Shown here: positions 41,814 to 50,620 of the stretch, in pieces | Position numbering within the stretch: the first letter of the stretch is position 1 | Layout: each line of letters begins with the position of its first letter | Assembly: GCA_011947345.1 (NCBI GenBank) | Contig: JAAVTG010000519.1 | Span: forward strand, 248,001 to 312,000 | DNA length: 64,000 nucleotides | Direction: 5' to 3' | From: Phytophthora quininea | Taxonomy: Eukaryota > Oomycota > Peronosporomycetes > Peronosporales > Peronosporaceae | Translations under genes and position numbers: made by a program | The notes under the pieces: generated by a model | Seen by the model: the letters and a program-made list of their open reading frames with translations, nothing else | What the model was told of the DNA's origin: nothing | Databases searched by the model: none

Positions 41814-43454
41814 TTACTCGCTATCGGACGATGGATGTTTGCTCTTCTTGTGTTTCTTCTTGTCCTTCTTGTGTTTCTTATGCTTCCTGGACCCCTCTTC
41901 CTCAGCAGCTTTACGTTTCTTGTGTTTCTTACTGGATGTCTGGTCCTCTTCCTCTTCGGCTTCTTCCAGCTTCTCTCTCTTGTGTTTCTTCTCTCTCTTG
42001 GCAGGCTCCGCTTCAACGTCGTTCTCTACCGTCTCAGGTGCTGGAACGACGCCGTCGTGCTGGAATTGGCAATTACTGCCGCGCGCACAGGATCCGCTGC
42101 GTTGCCAGTTGTAACACACACTCTGGAAGCGCTTCTGGTACTCACTGACCTCTTCGACGGCATTGGTTGCAGCCGCTTCAGCGACGTGACCAGTGTGAGC
42201 AAAACGACAGGAAGCACCGCGGTTGCATCGTCCATTCTGGTAGTTCCGACACACAGCCACTTCAGCGACAGCGGAGACTGGGAGCGCCACACGAGCAGGT
42301 GCCTTCCACGTCTCCTCGGCGTCTTCATAGTCCTCGGGCGATGCAGCAACGTGGCGGAATCGACAGGCAGAACCTCGCTTGCACTTGCCCTTCTGGTAGT
42401 TCTGGCAGACCGGAGCGCCTGCATCAGCCTGTGTCTCCTCTTCCTGCGGCGCCTCCGGCTCTGTTTGGCCCTCAGTTTCCGCGTACTCGCTCTCTTCGAC
42501 AACCGCTTCATCGCCATTACTGCCATGAAGGTGCTGGAACTTGCACGCCGCACCGCGTTTGCACTTGCCCTTCTGGAAGTTGATGCACACTGGCGCGTCT
42601 GACGTAGCGTTTGTCTGTTCGCCCTTCGGAGCAGTCTCTGCAGCCCCCAGCGACGCACCAGGCGTTGCAATTCCATTCACCGGTCGGTCAGCAGGCTGCA
42701 CGAGCTCTTCCGCGTCTTGGTCCTGCATGACGTGGGCGAACTTGCAGTCGTCTCCGCGCGTGCACTCGCCCATCTGGAACTTGTGGCAGATGCCTTTCTT
42801 GAGCTTCTTCTGCAGCTCTTCTCTGGCTTGCGCGTAACCTTCGTCTCTGGCTCCGTAGTCGATATTCATCGGCCGCCCCATGACCACCATGCCGTCCAAC
42901 TTGACGGCCGCTTCGCACGGACCTTCCTCGTGGAACTGCACATAGCCAAATCCTCGGAACTCCTTGGTCTGGATGTGCTCTGCGAAGCGCACGGCTCGGA
43001 TGCTGCCGCACTTGTCAAACACTTTCCGCAGCACTTCCTCCGTGATGTCGTAGGCCAAGTTGCCCACGTAGATGGTGGTGCAGCCCTCGGGTCTCGGCCC
43101 AATGACTTTGTTGGGCTTCTTGACCACTTGGGCAGCCGCACCAGAGCCGCTCTTCGGCTGCAGGAAGCGCACATTGAGCGTGCGCTTCTCCCATTTGCTC
43201 TGGTTCAGCTGGTCCACCGCATCCAGCGCGTGCGTGTACTCGCAGAAGGTGACGAAGCCAAAGCCCTTGGAGCGGCCCGTCTTGTTGTCGTAGACCACCT
43301 TGGTCTGGTGCATCTCTCCGAACGGCTTAAACTTGCTGTACAGCGCATCGTCGTCCACGTGGAGCGGCAGCCCCGCCACGAACACCTTGTTGCGGTCGCG
43401 CCACAGGTCGCCGTCCGCCATCGCCAATTGCTGCTTTGATACGCCAGCGGCCAA
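41814..43454 (-). CDS. RNA-binding protein with two RRMs and five CCCH zinc fingers
   Basis: Uninterrupted 546-residue ORF; a second ATG (MADGDLWRD) at about 43,421 is an alternative start. RRM1 carries KVFVAGLPLHVDD and SKGFGFVTF. RRM2 carries TTIYVGNLAYDIT and FRGFGYVQF. Five C-x7/8-C-x5-C-x3-H fingers follow: CHKFQMGECTRGDDCKFAH, CINFQKGKCKRGAACKFQH, CQNYQKGKCKRGSACRFRH, CRNYQNGRCNRGASCRFAH and CYNWQRSGSCARGSNCQFQH. The tail is Lys/Glu/His-rich (KKHKKRK), a nuclear-localisation and low-complexity region. A nuclear or nucleolar RNA-processing role is inferred. It converges with the kinase at 41648. Confidence 0.93.
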   Translation of the reverse strand: MAAGVSKQQLAMADGDLWRDRNKVFVAGLPLHVDDDALYSKFKPFGEMHQTKVVYDNKTGRSKGFGFVTFCEYTHALDAVDQLNQSKWEKRTLNVRFLQPKSGSGAAAQVVKKPNKVIGPRPEGCTTIYVGNLAYDITEEVLRKVFDKCGSIRAVRFAEHIQTKEFRGFGYVQFHEEGPCEAAVKLDGMVVMGRPMNIDYGARDEGYAQAREELQKKLKKGICHKFQMGECTRGDDCKFAHVMQDQDAEELVQPADRPVNGIATPGASLGAAETAPKGEQTNATSDAPVCINFQKGKCKRGAACKFQHLHGSNGDEAVVEESEYAETEGQTEPEAPQEEETQADAGAPVCQNYQKGKCKRGSACRFRHVAASPEDYEDAEETWKAPARVALPVSAVAEVAVCRNYQNGRCNRGASCRFAHTGHVAEAAATNAVEEVSEYQKRFQSVCYNWQRSGSCARGSNCQFQHDGVVPAPETVENDVEAEPAKREKKHKREKLEEAEEEEDQTSSKKHKKRKAAEEEGSRKHKKHKKDKKKHKKSKHPSSDSE

Positions 43455-43773
43455 TGGTGGCAGAATAGTCTTTTAGGTAGATGTAAAATGTGTTTTGTAT
43501 ACGATAAGAAACGTAAATTGTGTTTGTGATCTTGAAACGACGCGCAAAAGCGTTCAGCCTGACGTTGCAGTTAATCGATGTTACAACACTTGCTGCTGGA
43601 TCGAGACATTGATGCGATGCTGGCGTCTGTCTATTAGGCTCTACCCGTTTCGTGGAAAACCATCTCGTGCGGTCCGGCTAGTTGGGCCGCCTAAGCTGCT
43701 GCTGTGCAATGCTGTCTCTCTCTTCTTGCATTGATCGATTCACCGACAGAGCAGCAGCAACCGCTTACCAACA
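43455..43773. other. Intergenic between divergent genes
   Basis: Spacer between the RRM/CCCH gene and the small Cys-rich gene. A short plus ORF at 43,495-43,734 lacks features. Nothing else seen. Confidence 0.4.
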
Positions 43774-44090
43774 ATGAGTGAGGCCGAGGACGTCTGCGGC
43801 TGCTTGTTTTGTGCCGTGCTTTGTGGTGTATGCTGCGTCGCTGCGGCGGAGGAAGATAAGCGCGAACGGGAGCGAGCGGCGGTCGAAGCGCACAGCAACT
43901 CAAGAACCCGGGGGTCATGGTGAACCCCGTGGCAGTCCCGATGCCGCACTCTCAACAGAAGGAGTCGCAGATGCATGGCTCCTCGGCGCGAAAGGACTCG
44001 CAGATTCCAATGCTGGAGTCGATCCACGACAAGAAGAAGAAGCCCAAGAAGAGCAAACACAGTGGCTCGAGTCGCAAGCGGAAGCCGTGA
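43774..44090 (+). CDS. Small Cys-cluster protein, probably palmitoylated
   Basis: MSEAEDVCGCLFCAVLCGVCC opens the frame; the seven-Cys hydrophobic patch resembles a palmitoylation or CYSTM-like anchor. A charged helix (EEDKRERERAAVEAH) follows. The written frame stops at 43923. One base inserted near 43,898-43,903 continues it as KNPGVMVNPVAVPMP through a Ser-rich stretch to a basic end (KKKKPKKSKHSGSSRKRKP) at 44090, giving about 105 residues. The combined protein is coherent, so a one-base error is likely. A membrane-attached small protein is inferred; function unknown. Confidence 0.5.
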
Positions 44091-44427
44091 TGCGCCATCG
44101 CACTAGTCCAGTCGATACTAGTAGATCTTCTACATGTCGTTCGAATGCAGGACGCCACCGACTCGGAAGTTGACATCATTGTTGATTGTACATGCTGCAA
44201 TAGGATTAAATACACTCGGAGGTAGAGCTGCCCTAACTGCTTAACGCAAAGATTTTTTTGTGAAAGTTGCTTTGACTCGAATCGTCCATCCTATATTACG
44301 GCTCGAGTAGCTTATGGGGCGAGCCATGATTACTGAGCCACGGAAAGTCGTCCGGAATGCGTAAGTTTGCTTTGTTAGCGAAGATAACCCTGCGCAGGTG
44401 GCTTATGCTTGACTCGGAGCAAACTTC
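44091..44427. other. Spacer before the secreted-peptide cluster
   Basis: AT-richer DNA without ORFs or recognisable elements, up to the orphan initiator at 44428. Confidence 0.4.
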
Positions 44428-44443
44428 TCTCATTCTCCAATTT
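44428..44443 (+). promoter_or_regulatory. Orphan initiator-like element of the peptide family
   Basis: TCTCATTCTCCAATTT, identical to the element before the next copy, followed by similar CC-GACCAAGAC sequence but no MKIF-type ORF. It is read as the remaining promoter of a lost family member. Confidence 0.5.
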
Positions 44444-44805
44444 ATCTCCTGACCAAGACAAACCGAGTAGCTATAACCTTACATCCAGTGCCTGAGCTTA
44501 TTGAGTTCACTCGGCATGACCTTTTTCAACGATGTGATCTTTGCGCCTGCTCAATGCTTCCAGTCTTGCTTTTGACTCGATTATTAGTGGCTGTCTTGTT
44601 GAGCGAGATAAAGAACTGGTGGAGACAAATATGTCAAACGAGTCGATGAAATTGGTGTTGATGCGAATCGAAACAACTCCCATTCAGTCTGCCACAGGCA
44701 AGTCATATGTTGATTGGAAACCAACTCCTGATGCTCAGTTTATTATACTCGACAGCGATAAGTTATCGCCGATATCTCTGCATACGCATGCGAGCCGAAC
44801 AGTTT

Positions 44806-44821
44806 TCTCATTCTCCAATTT
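44806..44821 (+). promoter_or_regulatory. Initiator-like element, peptide copy at 44874
   Basis: TCTCATTCTCCAATTT, an excellent oomycete Inr match, 52 nt before the expected start codon position. Confidence 0.6.
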
Positions 44822-44873
44822 GGCTCGTCGTGACCAAGGCCTTCCCACCTTAACTTTCATCACAAACGACAAC

Positions 44874-45049
44874 ACGAAGATTTTCCAAGTCCTCCTCCTC
44901 ATCGCGATGCTGACACTGACCCACGTGGAAGCTCAAGAGGCAAGCATTGACAACAGGAAGCTCGAAGGATCGGATAATCCTCCGGACGAAAACCCAACGA
45001 GCGTCCATGCACTTACGAAAACCGCTGCCGCCGAGACATCTCGCGTTGA
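44874..45049 (+). pseudogene. Secreted-peptide family copy with lost start codon
   Basis: At the position of the family ATG the sequence is ACG (ACG AAG ATT TTC). The rest encodes the family signal peptide (KIFQVLLLIAMLTLTHVEA), then SIDNRKLEG as in the 15555 gene. One base lost in a CCC run near 44996 would restore the RPCTYENRC ending. An ORF starting far upstream (44541) crosses it but is not family-like. Start loss suggests it is silent; the small frame break may be a base-call error. Confidence 0.6.
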
Positions 45050-45758
45050 TTGTCAAGCTTCCCCTCTGCTAAGAAGTTCGGTAGAGTTTCTTTGGGCCTC
45101 CAGTAAACGAATAGAAGTTGTTTTCTCGTAAGCTACCATTCCTTTGTAGAGCAGCAACGAGATACAAGATGATATAATTGTGAATTCCTGTCGCCTTGGG
45201 CCCAATGGCACTGGACGTCTACTTCTTAACTTCAGCGGCTCATTCATCTCCATCCCTCGCTTGGATATAGAGCAGCAAATGGTCTCTACAACGTGTAATT
45301 TCTCTTACTATACTTCGTTCGCATGGGATTCTCTTCTCCTACACGGCAGGTGTTTGACATGGTCATACCTACGGAAATCTCCCACGCCCAGTTTCTCGGA
45401 TGCACATACATGTATAATACCAAACATTTCGGGTCGATTTGGCGCCATCGGCTACAGTGTTGCCTCGCCTTGCAATTATGGACTTGACTCTCCGATATTT
45501 GAAGAATTTCAGCAAGCACGATTCATTCCTGGTCGAGCTGCATGATTTCGCAATTAATTTCCAAATGAAACTCAAAACCGTTGACAACTCCATGAGAGCA
45601 GCTCTACATCCAGGGACCCGTGGATTCCATCAACAGACAAGAATTCTCGAAACAGGTTTGCGGCTCACCCTTGATTGTGGAGCCACGGAAAGCATTCCTC
45701 GATGTGTCGGCTGATTAGTGGCGGAAACTTTGCAAAAGTGTTGCTGTTAGTTTGAGCC
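45050..45758. other. Intergenic within the peptide cluster
   Basis: Several short ORFs (for example 45,439-45,714) lack signal peptides and family motifs. I see no gene. Confidence 0.35.
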
Positions 45759-45774
45759 TCTCGTTCTCCAATTC
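45759..45774 (+). promoter_or_regulatory. Initiator-like element, peptide gene at 45824
   Basis: CTCTCGTTCTCCAATT, one change from the other cluster elements, 49 nt before the ATG. Confidence 0.55.
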
Positions 45775-45823
45775 ACCTCGCCGTGGCCAAGACACCGCCT
45801 TCAACGCAAACAACAACGACACC

Positions 45824-45973
45824 ATGAAGATCTTTCAAGCTGTTCTCCTCGCCGCGGTACTCGCAATGACTCAAGTGGGAGCTACTGAGTCCTACTTGAC
45901 GCCAAGAAACGAATACACGCGCCCATGCACGTACGAAAACCACTATCGCCGGGAAGCCATAATTGAGTTTTAA
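45824..45973 (+). CDS. Small secreted peptide gene
   Basis: 49-residue precursor with signal peptide MKIFQAVLLAAVLAMTQVGA and a mature part ending in TRPCTYENHYRREAIIEF. The second Cys of the family CX5C pair is Tyr here, so the disulphide seen in other copies cannot form. The frame is intact, and a strong Inr lies 49 nt upstream. Confidence 0.65.
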   Translation: MKIFQAVLLAAVLAMTQVGATESYLTPRNEYTRPCTYENHYRREAIIEF

Positions 45974-46311
45974 GCCTCTCCTCAACCAAGAGTGTCGGCA
46001 ACGTTGACTTGGGTAACCAATGAATAGTGAAGTCGTTTTGCCTCCAACTTAAGCGTGAATTTTCACGCACCAACTGGAAGACTTTCTCTTTGTAATACAG
46101 GATTGCCGTGCTGGACTTCTACCTCCTTCGCAACGCGCTGCTTTACGAATGAAGTCCAACTTTGAGGCAAACTGCATGGTCTGCGAAATTCATCAAAGCA
46201 AAGCTACCTGAGCGGTCTGTTTACACAACGTTGTTGATGGTCTCCGTCTGGTGAACATCTTCCGATGCGACAGTACATAGTCACGCTTTTGCTGCTGTTT
46301 GATCCATCCGA

Positions 46312-46328
46312 GCCCCATTCTCCACTTC
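46312..46328 (+). promoter_or_regulatory. Initiator-like element, peptide gene at 46387
   Basis: GCCCCATTCTCCACTTC, a weaker Inr-like match 58 nt before the ATG. It is followed by the family leader (TTCTTCAAGACAACCAGCC), which also occurs before the copy at 47666. Confidence 0.4.
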
Positions 46329-46386
46329 TCATCGTGGTAGTCAAGACTTTTTCTTCTTCAAGACAACCAGCCAAAACAGCGACGAC

Positions 46387-46527
46387 ATGAAAAATTTCCA
46401 AGTTCTTCTCGCTGCCGCGGTGCTAGCAATAATTCGAGTGGATGCTGCCGACGCCAACATGACGCTAATGAACCCATACACTTGCCCATGCACTTACGAA
46501 AACCACTGTCGCCGTACCGCGCGTTGA
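46387..46527 (+). CDS. Small secreted di-cysteine peptide gene
   Basis: 46-residue precursor. Signal peptide MKNFQVLLAAAVLAIIRVDA is followed by about 26 mature residues ending CPCTYENHCRRTAR. An extra Cys precedes the family CX5C pair. The frame is intact. This is the shortest member; the mature peptide is mostly the conserved motif, suggesting that the motif is the active part. Confidence 0.65.
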   Translation: MKNFQVLLAAAVLAIIRVDAADANMTLMNPYTCPCTYENHCRRTAR

Positions 46528-46970
46528 TCCCGAAGTTTGGATTCAACGAACGGAAGTTGCTTCGATGCACCTCATCCGTTCGCAACGATGCTGTGAGAAG
46601 AAAAAAACACGATGCCGGAGTTGTGAGCCACCACCTTGTCGATTGAGTGTTTTGAGCACCTCGTATCGTCACTTACATTAAATCGATTCGTTTTCAGCTT
46701 GTTCACTGGACAACGTCGAAAGCGGCGCCTTTGACCAAGTGCAGCGGCAACAAGTAGCTGACTCGAGTGGTGCCCTTTTCTCTCGACAAAAGGAATTTAA
46801 CGGATCACATCGGCACTAGCTAACAACAATTGTTTACGGTACAGTAGCAATGATGAAGCAGGTTTACGGTGTCTACCGTGATTATCCACTTGTCCAAAAA
46901 CTCTTCTGCGTGCCGTGTAGCGAAGATAGAATTGCACACGCACTCCTTTCATTCCTTTTGGGCAAACTCT
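46528..46970. other. Intergenic within the peptide cluster
   Basis: No ORF with family features; AT-rich spacer to the next initiator. Confidence 0.35.
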
Positions 46971-46986
46971 TCTCATTCTCCAATTC
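46971..46986 (+). promoter_or_regulatory. Initiator-like element, peptide gene at 47018
   Basis: TCTCATTCTCCAATTC, a near-perfect Inr, 31 nt before the ATG. The following CACCTCGTGGTGG leader is shared with other copies. Confidence 0.6.
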
Positions 46987-47017
46987 ACCTCGTGGTGGAC
47001 AACTCGCTTGCAACGAC

Positions 47018-47176
47018 ATGAAGATTTTCCCAGCTTTCCTTCTCGCCACAGTGCTGGCAATGGCTCAAGTGGACGCTTCAGCGAGGACCATCGACTACAG
47101 CAGGCTCCGACGCCCTGGTCCAAACATCGATTACCACCCAGGCAACAGACCCAATCCGCCACGTGCGGTTTCGTGA
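47018..47176 (+). CDS. Small secreted peptide gene, diverged C-terminus
   Basis: 52-residue precursor with signal peptide MKIFPAFLLATVLAMAQVDA. The mature part is Cys-free, Pro/Arg/Tyr-rich (IDYSRLRRPGPNIDYHPGNR), and lacks the RPCTYxNxC motif. It shares leader and signal peptide with its neighbours, so the family has kept the secretion module and changed the cargo. The frame is intact. Confidence 0.6.
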   Translation: MKIFPAFLLATVLAMAQVDASARTIDYSRLRRPGPNIDYHPGNRPNPPRAVS

Positions 47177-47600
47177 AGAATTCATGAAGAGCTTGTGCTT
47201 CACAACAAACCATTTGGCTGCGAAAGTAGTAGTCAAGTTTGGTCCGTAAGAAGCAATACCAATACAATGACTCAATCCGCTGAAATCAAAAACAGGCTTT
47301 CAACAACGACTCCTATCCACCAAGAATCGCTGTCCTGTTCATTGGCTGTCCGAAAGTCTTTTTTCTGCTGTAAAGCATAGCCGATTTCATACTGCTCGTT
47401 ACAACATGTTCAGCTCAAGCGATTCGACATCGTGCATGCACACATCCAATCTAACCCAGAGCGCTGTTATCAGGAAGCTGTTAACAAAGGTTAAATAGGT
47501 TAGTACCGTTCCTTCTCAACACTCGAGTCATACAGCGGGATGTTGGTGGTATCGATCTTCCGATGTGACACACAATCAAGCCGCTGTTGTTGTTAGACCC
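47177..47600. other. Intergenic within the peptide cluster
   Basis: No supported ORF or RNA gene; spacer between copies. Confidence 0.35.
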
Positions 47601-47665
47601 CGCCATTCTCCTCGTGGTAGTCAGGTCTTTTGATTCTTCAAGACAACCAGCCAAACAGCGACGAC

Positions 47666-47810
47666 ATAAAGATTCTCCAAGCTCTCTTCGTCGCAGCGGA
47701 ATGTGAGAGCGTGGAAACGGATACGAACGCAGTCGAAACCCACTACGTTTTGCAGCGTGACATTTCTTCAGCAACTTCTAACTGTCCATCGAGAAGATCC
47801 CCCATCAACA
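47666..47810 (+). pseudogene. Secreted-peptide family relic with ATA at the start position
   Basis: Family leader (CCATTCTCCTCGTGG, then TTCTTCAAGACAACCAGCC) precedes ATA AAG ATT CTC where other copies have ATGAAGAT. A shortened signal-peptide-like stretch (KILQALFVAA) is followed by unrelated sequence. Start loss and signal-peptide truncation make it a relic. Confidence 0.55.
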
Positions 47811-48609
47811 ATTACTCGACACACAGACGGACAACGTGCGCATTGACTCGTTTTCTTTTCTTGCAAACCGATGTCCAAACCAAGCGACTCCTGCTCCTGA
47901 CGCACAGCCATGTTATGGACTTGCCCAGACGATATTGCCAACGCAGCGGCTGGTGTGGGCAAATTTCAGCGCAGCCATTGCCAGCGGCTGGAAGCAATGG
48001 GCTGTGCGACGTGTCCGAGGCCAGCTGGAGGACATTGAGAAGCCTCGCCGAAGGAGGCAGAAACATGCCCGCGCGTGGCGGCACAACTGGTTTCGATGGG
48101 AAGGAGATGAGGAGACGTATCATTTTGCAGGAAGGACCCGCAGTGTGTGGCTGCAAGGCTGGGGAGCTGACGAAGGCTCCCCATTTCTGCGTGGGGCGTC
48201 AAGAGTTGTTTTGGCGCCGTCCAAAAGTTGCCTCGGCTTTGACAGGCCGCGAACCGAAAGTAACGGTCATTGCTGAACAGTCGCTTTGGCCAGATTTACG
48301 AAATGTCTAAAAGCGCTGTCATTAGCGAATGCTGTGTCTATGAGGGCTTTATGGTGTGATTCATCTTCACGCCCACACCCTCTTTCTCGTGCACAGGCAA
48401 GTGCTGCCAGTAGATGCAGCCAATGCTAACAATCAGGGAAATCGCGCATTTTGCAAGATCTCAGTTTTGAATCTGCAACACCTAATTTTATGTGACGTGC
48501 AGCCACATGGCTACTCTTTGCCTTTCGCAACGGTTGAGTCAGTCGCCAATCTGCGGCGAGAGCGGGACATCAAAGAGCCGCAGTCCTCAGTAGCGCTCCA
48601 TCTCGAGTC
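47811..48609. other. Intergenic, overlapping ORFs without support
   Basis: Open frames on both strands at 47,812-48,310 overlap each other and show no family motif. 48,311-48,609 probably holds promoter and perhaps an unseen first exon of the PX gene. Confidence 0.3.
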
Positions 48610-50424
48610 ATGCGCTTGGCTGTTCGTGACATCACGTCCTTATTGCAGGTCACCGTGCGCGTGGACGGCTCCCAGTTCGACGGCTCGCTCATGGAGCAGC
48701 CCGAGTTCTTGCTCTCCACCAGCGTCGTCTTCCGCAGCGTGCACAGCGGCGGCACCTTGTTGCAGGCCGGCTGGCGGGTCTTCCGCTCGTTCCACGAGTT
48801 CCAGGGGCTGGACGCGCAGCTGCGGCACGCGTTCCCACAGGACATGAAGCTGCTGGAGCCGCCGCCGCCGCACCGACGCAGGACGTGGCTGCGTCGCCAC
48901 CGAAGCAGCAAGTTTTTGCCCAAGAGATGCGCAGAGCTCAACGAGTACCTGGCCAGACTGCTTAGCAGTCCGCACCTGAGGCTCACCAGGTTCTTAGACC
49001 CAAGAGCGCCGCTGGTGCTGCGCTGCTTCGTTAACTTTGATGCAGGTCTGACGGCCGCCAATGTGGCGGTGCATCCCAACCAGTTCGAGAACTGCGTGCT
49101 GTGTCTGGACTGCCGAGACGACGACCTGAAGGGCAGGAGAACCATCGGCACGGTCGACAGCAGCGAGTTCAGCGCCTTGCTAGGAGAAGCCGACGACAGA
49201 GGCAGCGCAGACTCCATCACACAGAGAAGGCCGTCGCGGCAGAGAGACGTGCGAACCAGCGAGGACGCCAAGCTAGACGAGCTCCAGGCCAACTTGATGG
49301 ACGACAAGGCCAGGAACCTCGCTATGTGCACGCGGTACGAGTGCGCGTGCAGGGTCTCGCCGTTCAAGGTCACGCACAGCAAGATGATGCGCATGCTGAG
49401 ACTGAGGAGATTCAAGCAGACGTACGCGCCGCCCGAAGGGGCTCTCACAGCGCTCTACTGCGTGCTGTTCAAGTTGCAACAGTACAATGACTTAGACAAG
49501 AGATTGTATGACGCGCTGACAGGGTTCCCGTCCGTAAAGGAGGCGAGAAGCGATGGAGCTTTAAAGCAAGAGGCCTCGGACGTTCTGGCCAATAACCACT
49601 TGCAACTTTCCATCGCTGTTGAACTGCTACGGCACACACTGGCGAACTATGGACTGCTGCATGTGCATACGCTGGAGCGGCATTTCCGCACGTCGGCGGT
49701 AGATCTCAAGAGGAAGCTGCACGAGTTCAAGTCGCGCCGAATGCTTCGCGTAGGAGCTCTGGAGCTTGTGTTGCTAGCCACCATGTTAGATCTATCGATT
49801 CTACTGATCACGAACGACCACGAAGGCTCGGAGCAGCAGATCTTACCACTCGCAGGCCTGCGATCGATCCGTCGAGGTGGCCGCATCAGCATGACGCTGG
49901 GCTACATTTTGCCCACTCTGGTCTGTGTCAACGGGTTCTACTTGTTGGCGGAGCGAGTGCCACTAGCACCAGGGCTTATACTGGACGTCGAAGCAGAGAG
50001 AGAACTTGAGCTAACCGACCAGCAACGGAGGCAGATGTGGCAGGGCGTGGACGAAATGGATCGCCGCTTCATGATCGAGATCGAGCGCACACTTGCAGAC
50101 AACACAGACGCGTTCGCACTGGCCTTTGACTTTGACATGGCAGACTCCCTCAACTCGGCCATTCTCGACGCTGTGTGGGATGACTGCCAGCACAATCCGA
50201 ACCTCTTCTACCTCTTTCAGCGCCAGGCTCGACAGTTCGGTAAGGGCCGCACCACAGCTCGGTTATTCATGCAGTATTTAGAGGTGGCTTTCGGACTCGA
50301 AGGCGCCAGCTACCTCGTGGATTTCTTATTGCACGTGCTGCCGGAGGAAGAATTGCGAAAGCAGCTACTTCAGGCGCGGTGGATGCGTCTTCACCGCCAA
50401 GTTGCCAAGCGAGTATCGCCGTGA
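48610..50424 (+). CDS. PX-domain protein, unknown function
   Basis: 604-residue uninterrupted frame. Residues ~15-140 fit a PX phosphoinositide-binding domain: FLLSTSVVFRSV, GWRVFRSFHEFQGLDAQLRHAF, then RCAELNEYLARLLSSPHL and DPRAPLVLRCFVNFD. The rest has no named domain; it is helical, with SIAVELLRHTLANYG and a hydrophobic LELVLLATMLDLSILL segment. An acceptor-like TTATTGCAG at 48640-48648 means the real first exon may lie upstream, with GTCACC as the start of exon 2. An endosomal sorting role is inferred from PX only. Confidence 0.7.
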   Translation: MRLAVRDITSLLQVTVRVDGSQFDGSLMEQPEFLLSTSVVFRSVHSGGTLLQAGWRVFRSFHEFQGLDAQLRHAFPQDMKLLEPPPPHRRRTWLRRHRSSKFLPKRCAELNEYLARLLSSPHLRLTRFLDPRAPLVLRCFVNFDAGLTAANVAVHPNQFENCVLCLDCRDDDLKGRRTIGTVDSSEFSALLGEADDRGSADSITQRRPSRQRDVRTSEDAKLDELQANLMDDKARNLAMCTRYECACRVSPFKVTHSKMMRMLRLRRFKQTYAPPEGALTALYCVLFKLQQYNDLDKRLYDALTGFPSVKEARSDGALKQEASDVLANNHLQLSIAVELLRHTLANYGLLHVHTLERHFRTSAVDLKRKLHEFKSRRMLRVGALELVLLATMLDLSILLITNDHEGSEQQILPLAGLRSIRRGGRISMTLGYILPTLVCVNGFYLLAERVPLAPGLILDVEAERELELTDQQRRQMWQGVDEMDRRFMIEIERTLADNTDAFALAFDFDMADSLNSAILDAVWDDCQHNPNLFYLFQRQARQFGKGRTTARLFMQYLEVAFGLEGASYLVDFLLHVLPEEELRKQLLQARWMRLHRQVAKRVSP

Positions 50425-50620
50425 TGCGACCATGTAAATATTCATACCGCTGGACGCTTCATTCGTCGTGAAGTTCCAGAAGACTTGTAAGATATGTAGA
50501 CTAAAAGAATGTGAATAAATTAGCTGAAAATGTAAACCCTGCGGTCCGGTTCTTTTCCTGTGGAGGCGTCAGCGGTTTTCTCGAGGCACACACAAGGCGT
50601 CGCGATCCAGGGAAGTTGAG

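Noticed and set aside
41664..42602. Long Leu-rich plus-strand ORF
   Set aside because: It is the exact antisense of the low-complexity Lys/Glu tail and fingers of the RRM/CCCH protein; Leu richness comes from reverse-complemented Lys/Glu codons.
47812..48310. Three overlapping 100-230-residue ORFs
   Set aside because: Different frames and strands over the same DNA; none has a motif, and the plus ORF merely runs on from a dead peptide copy.
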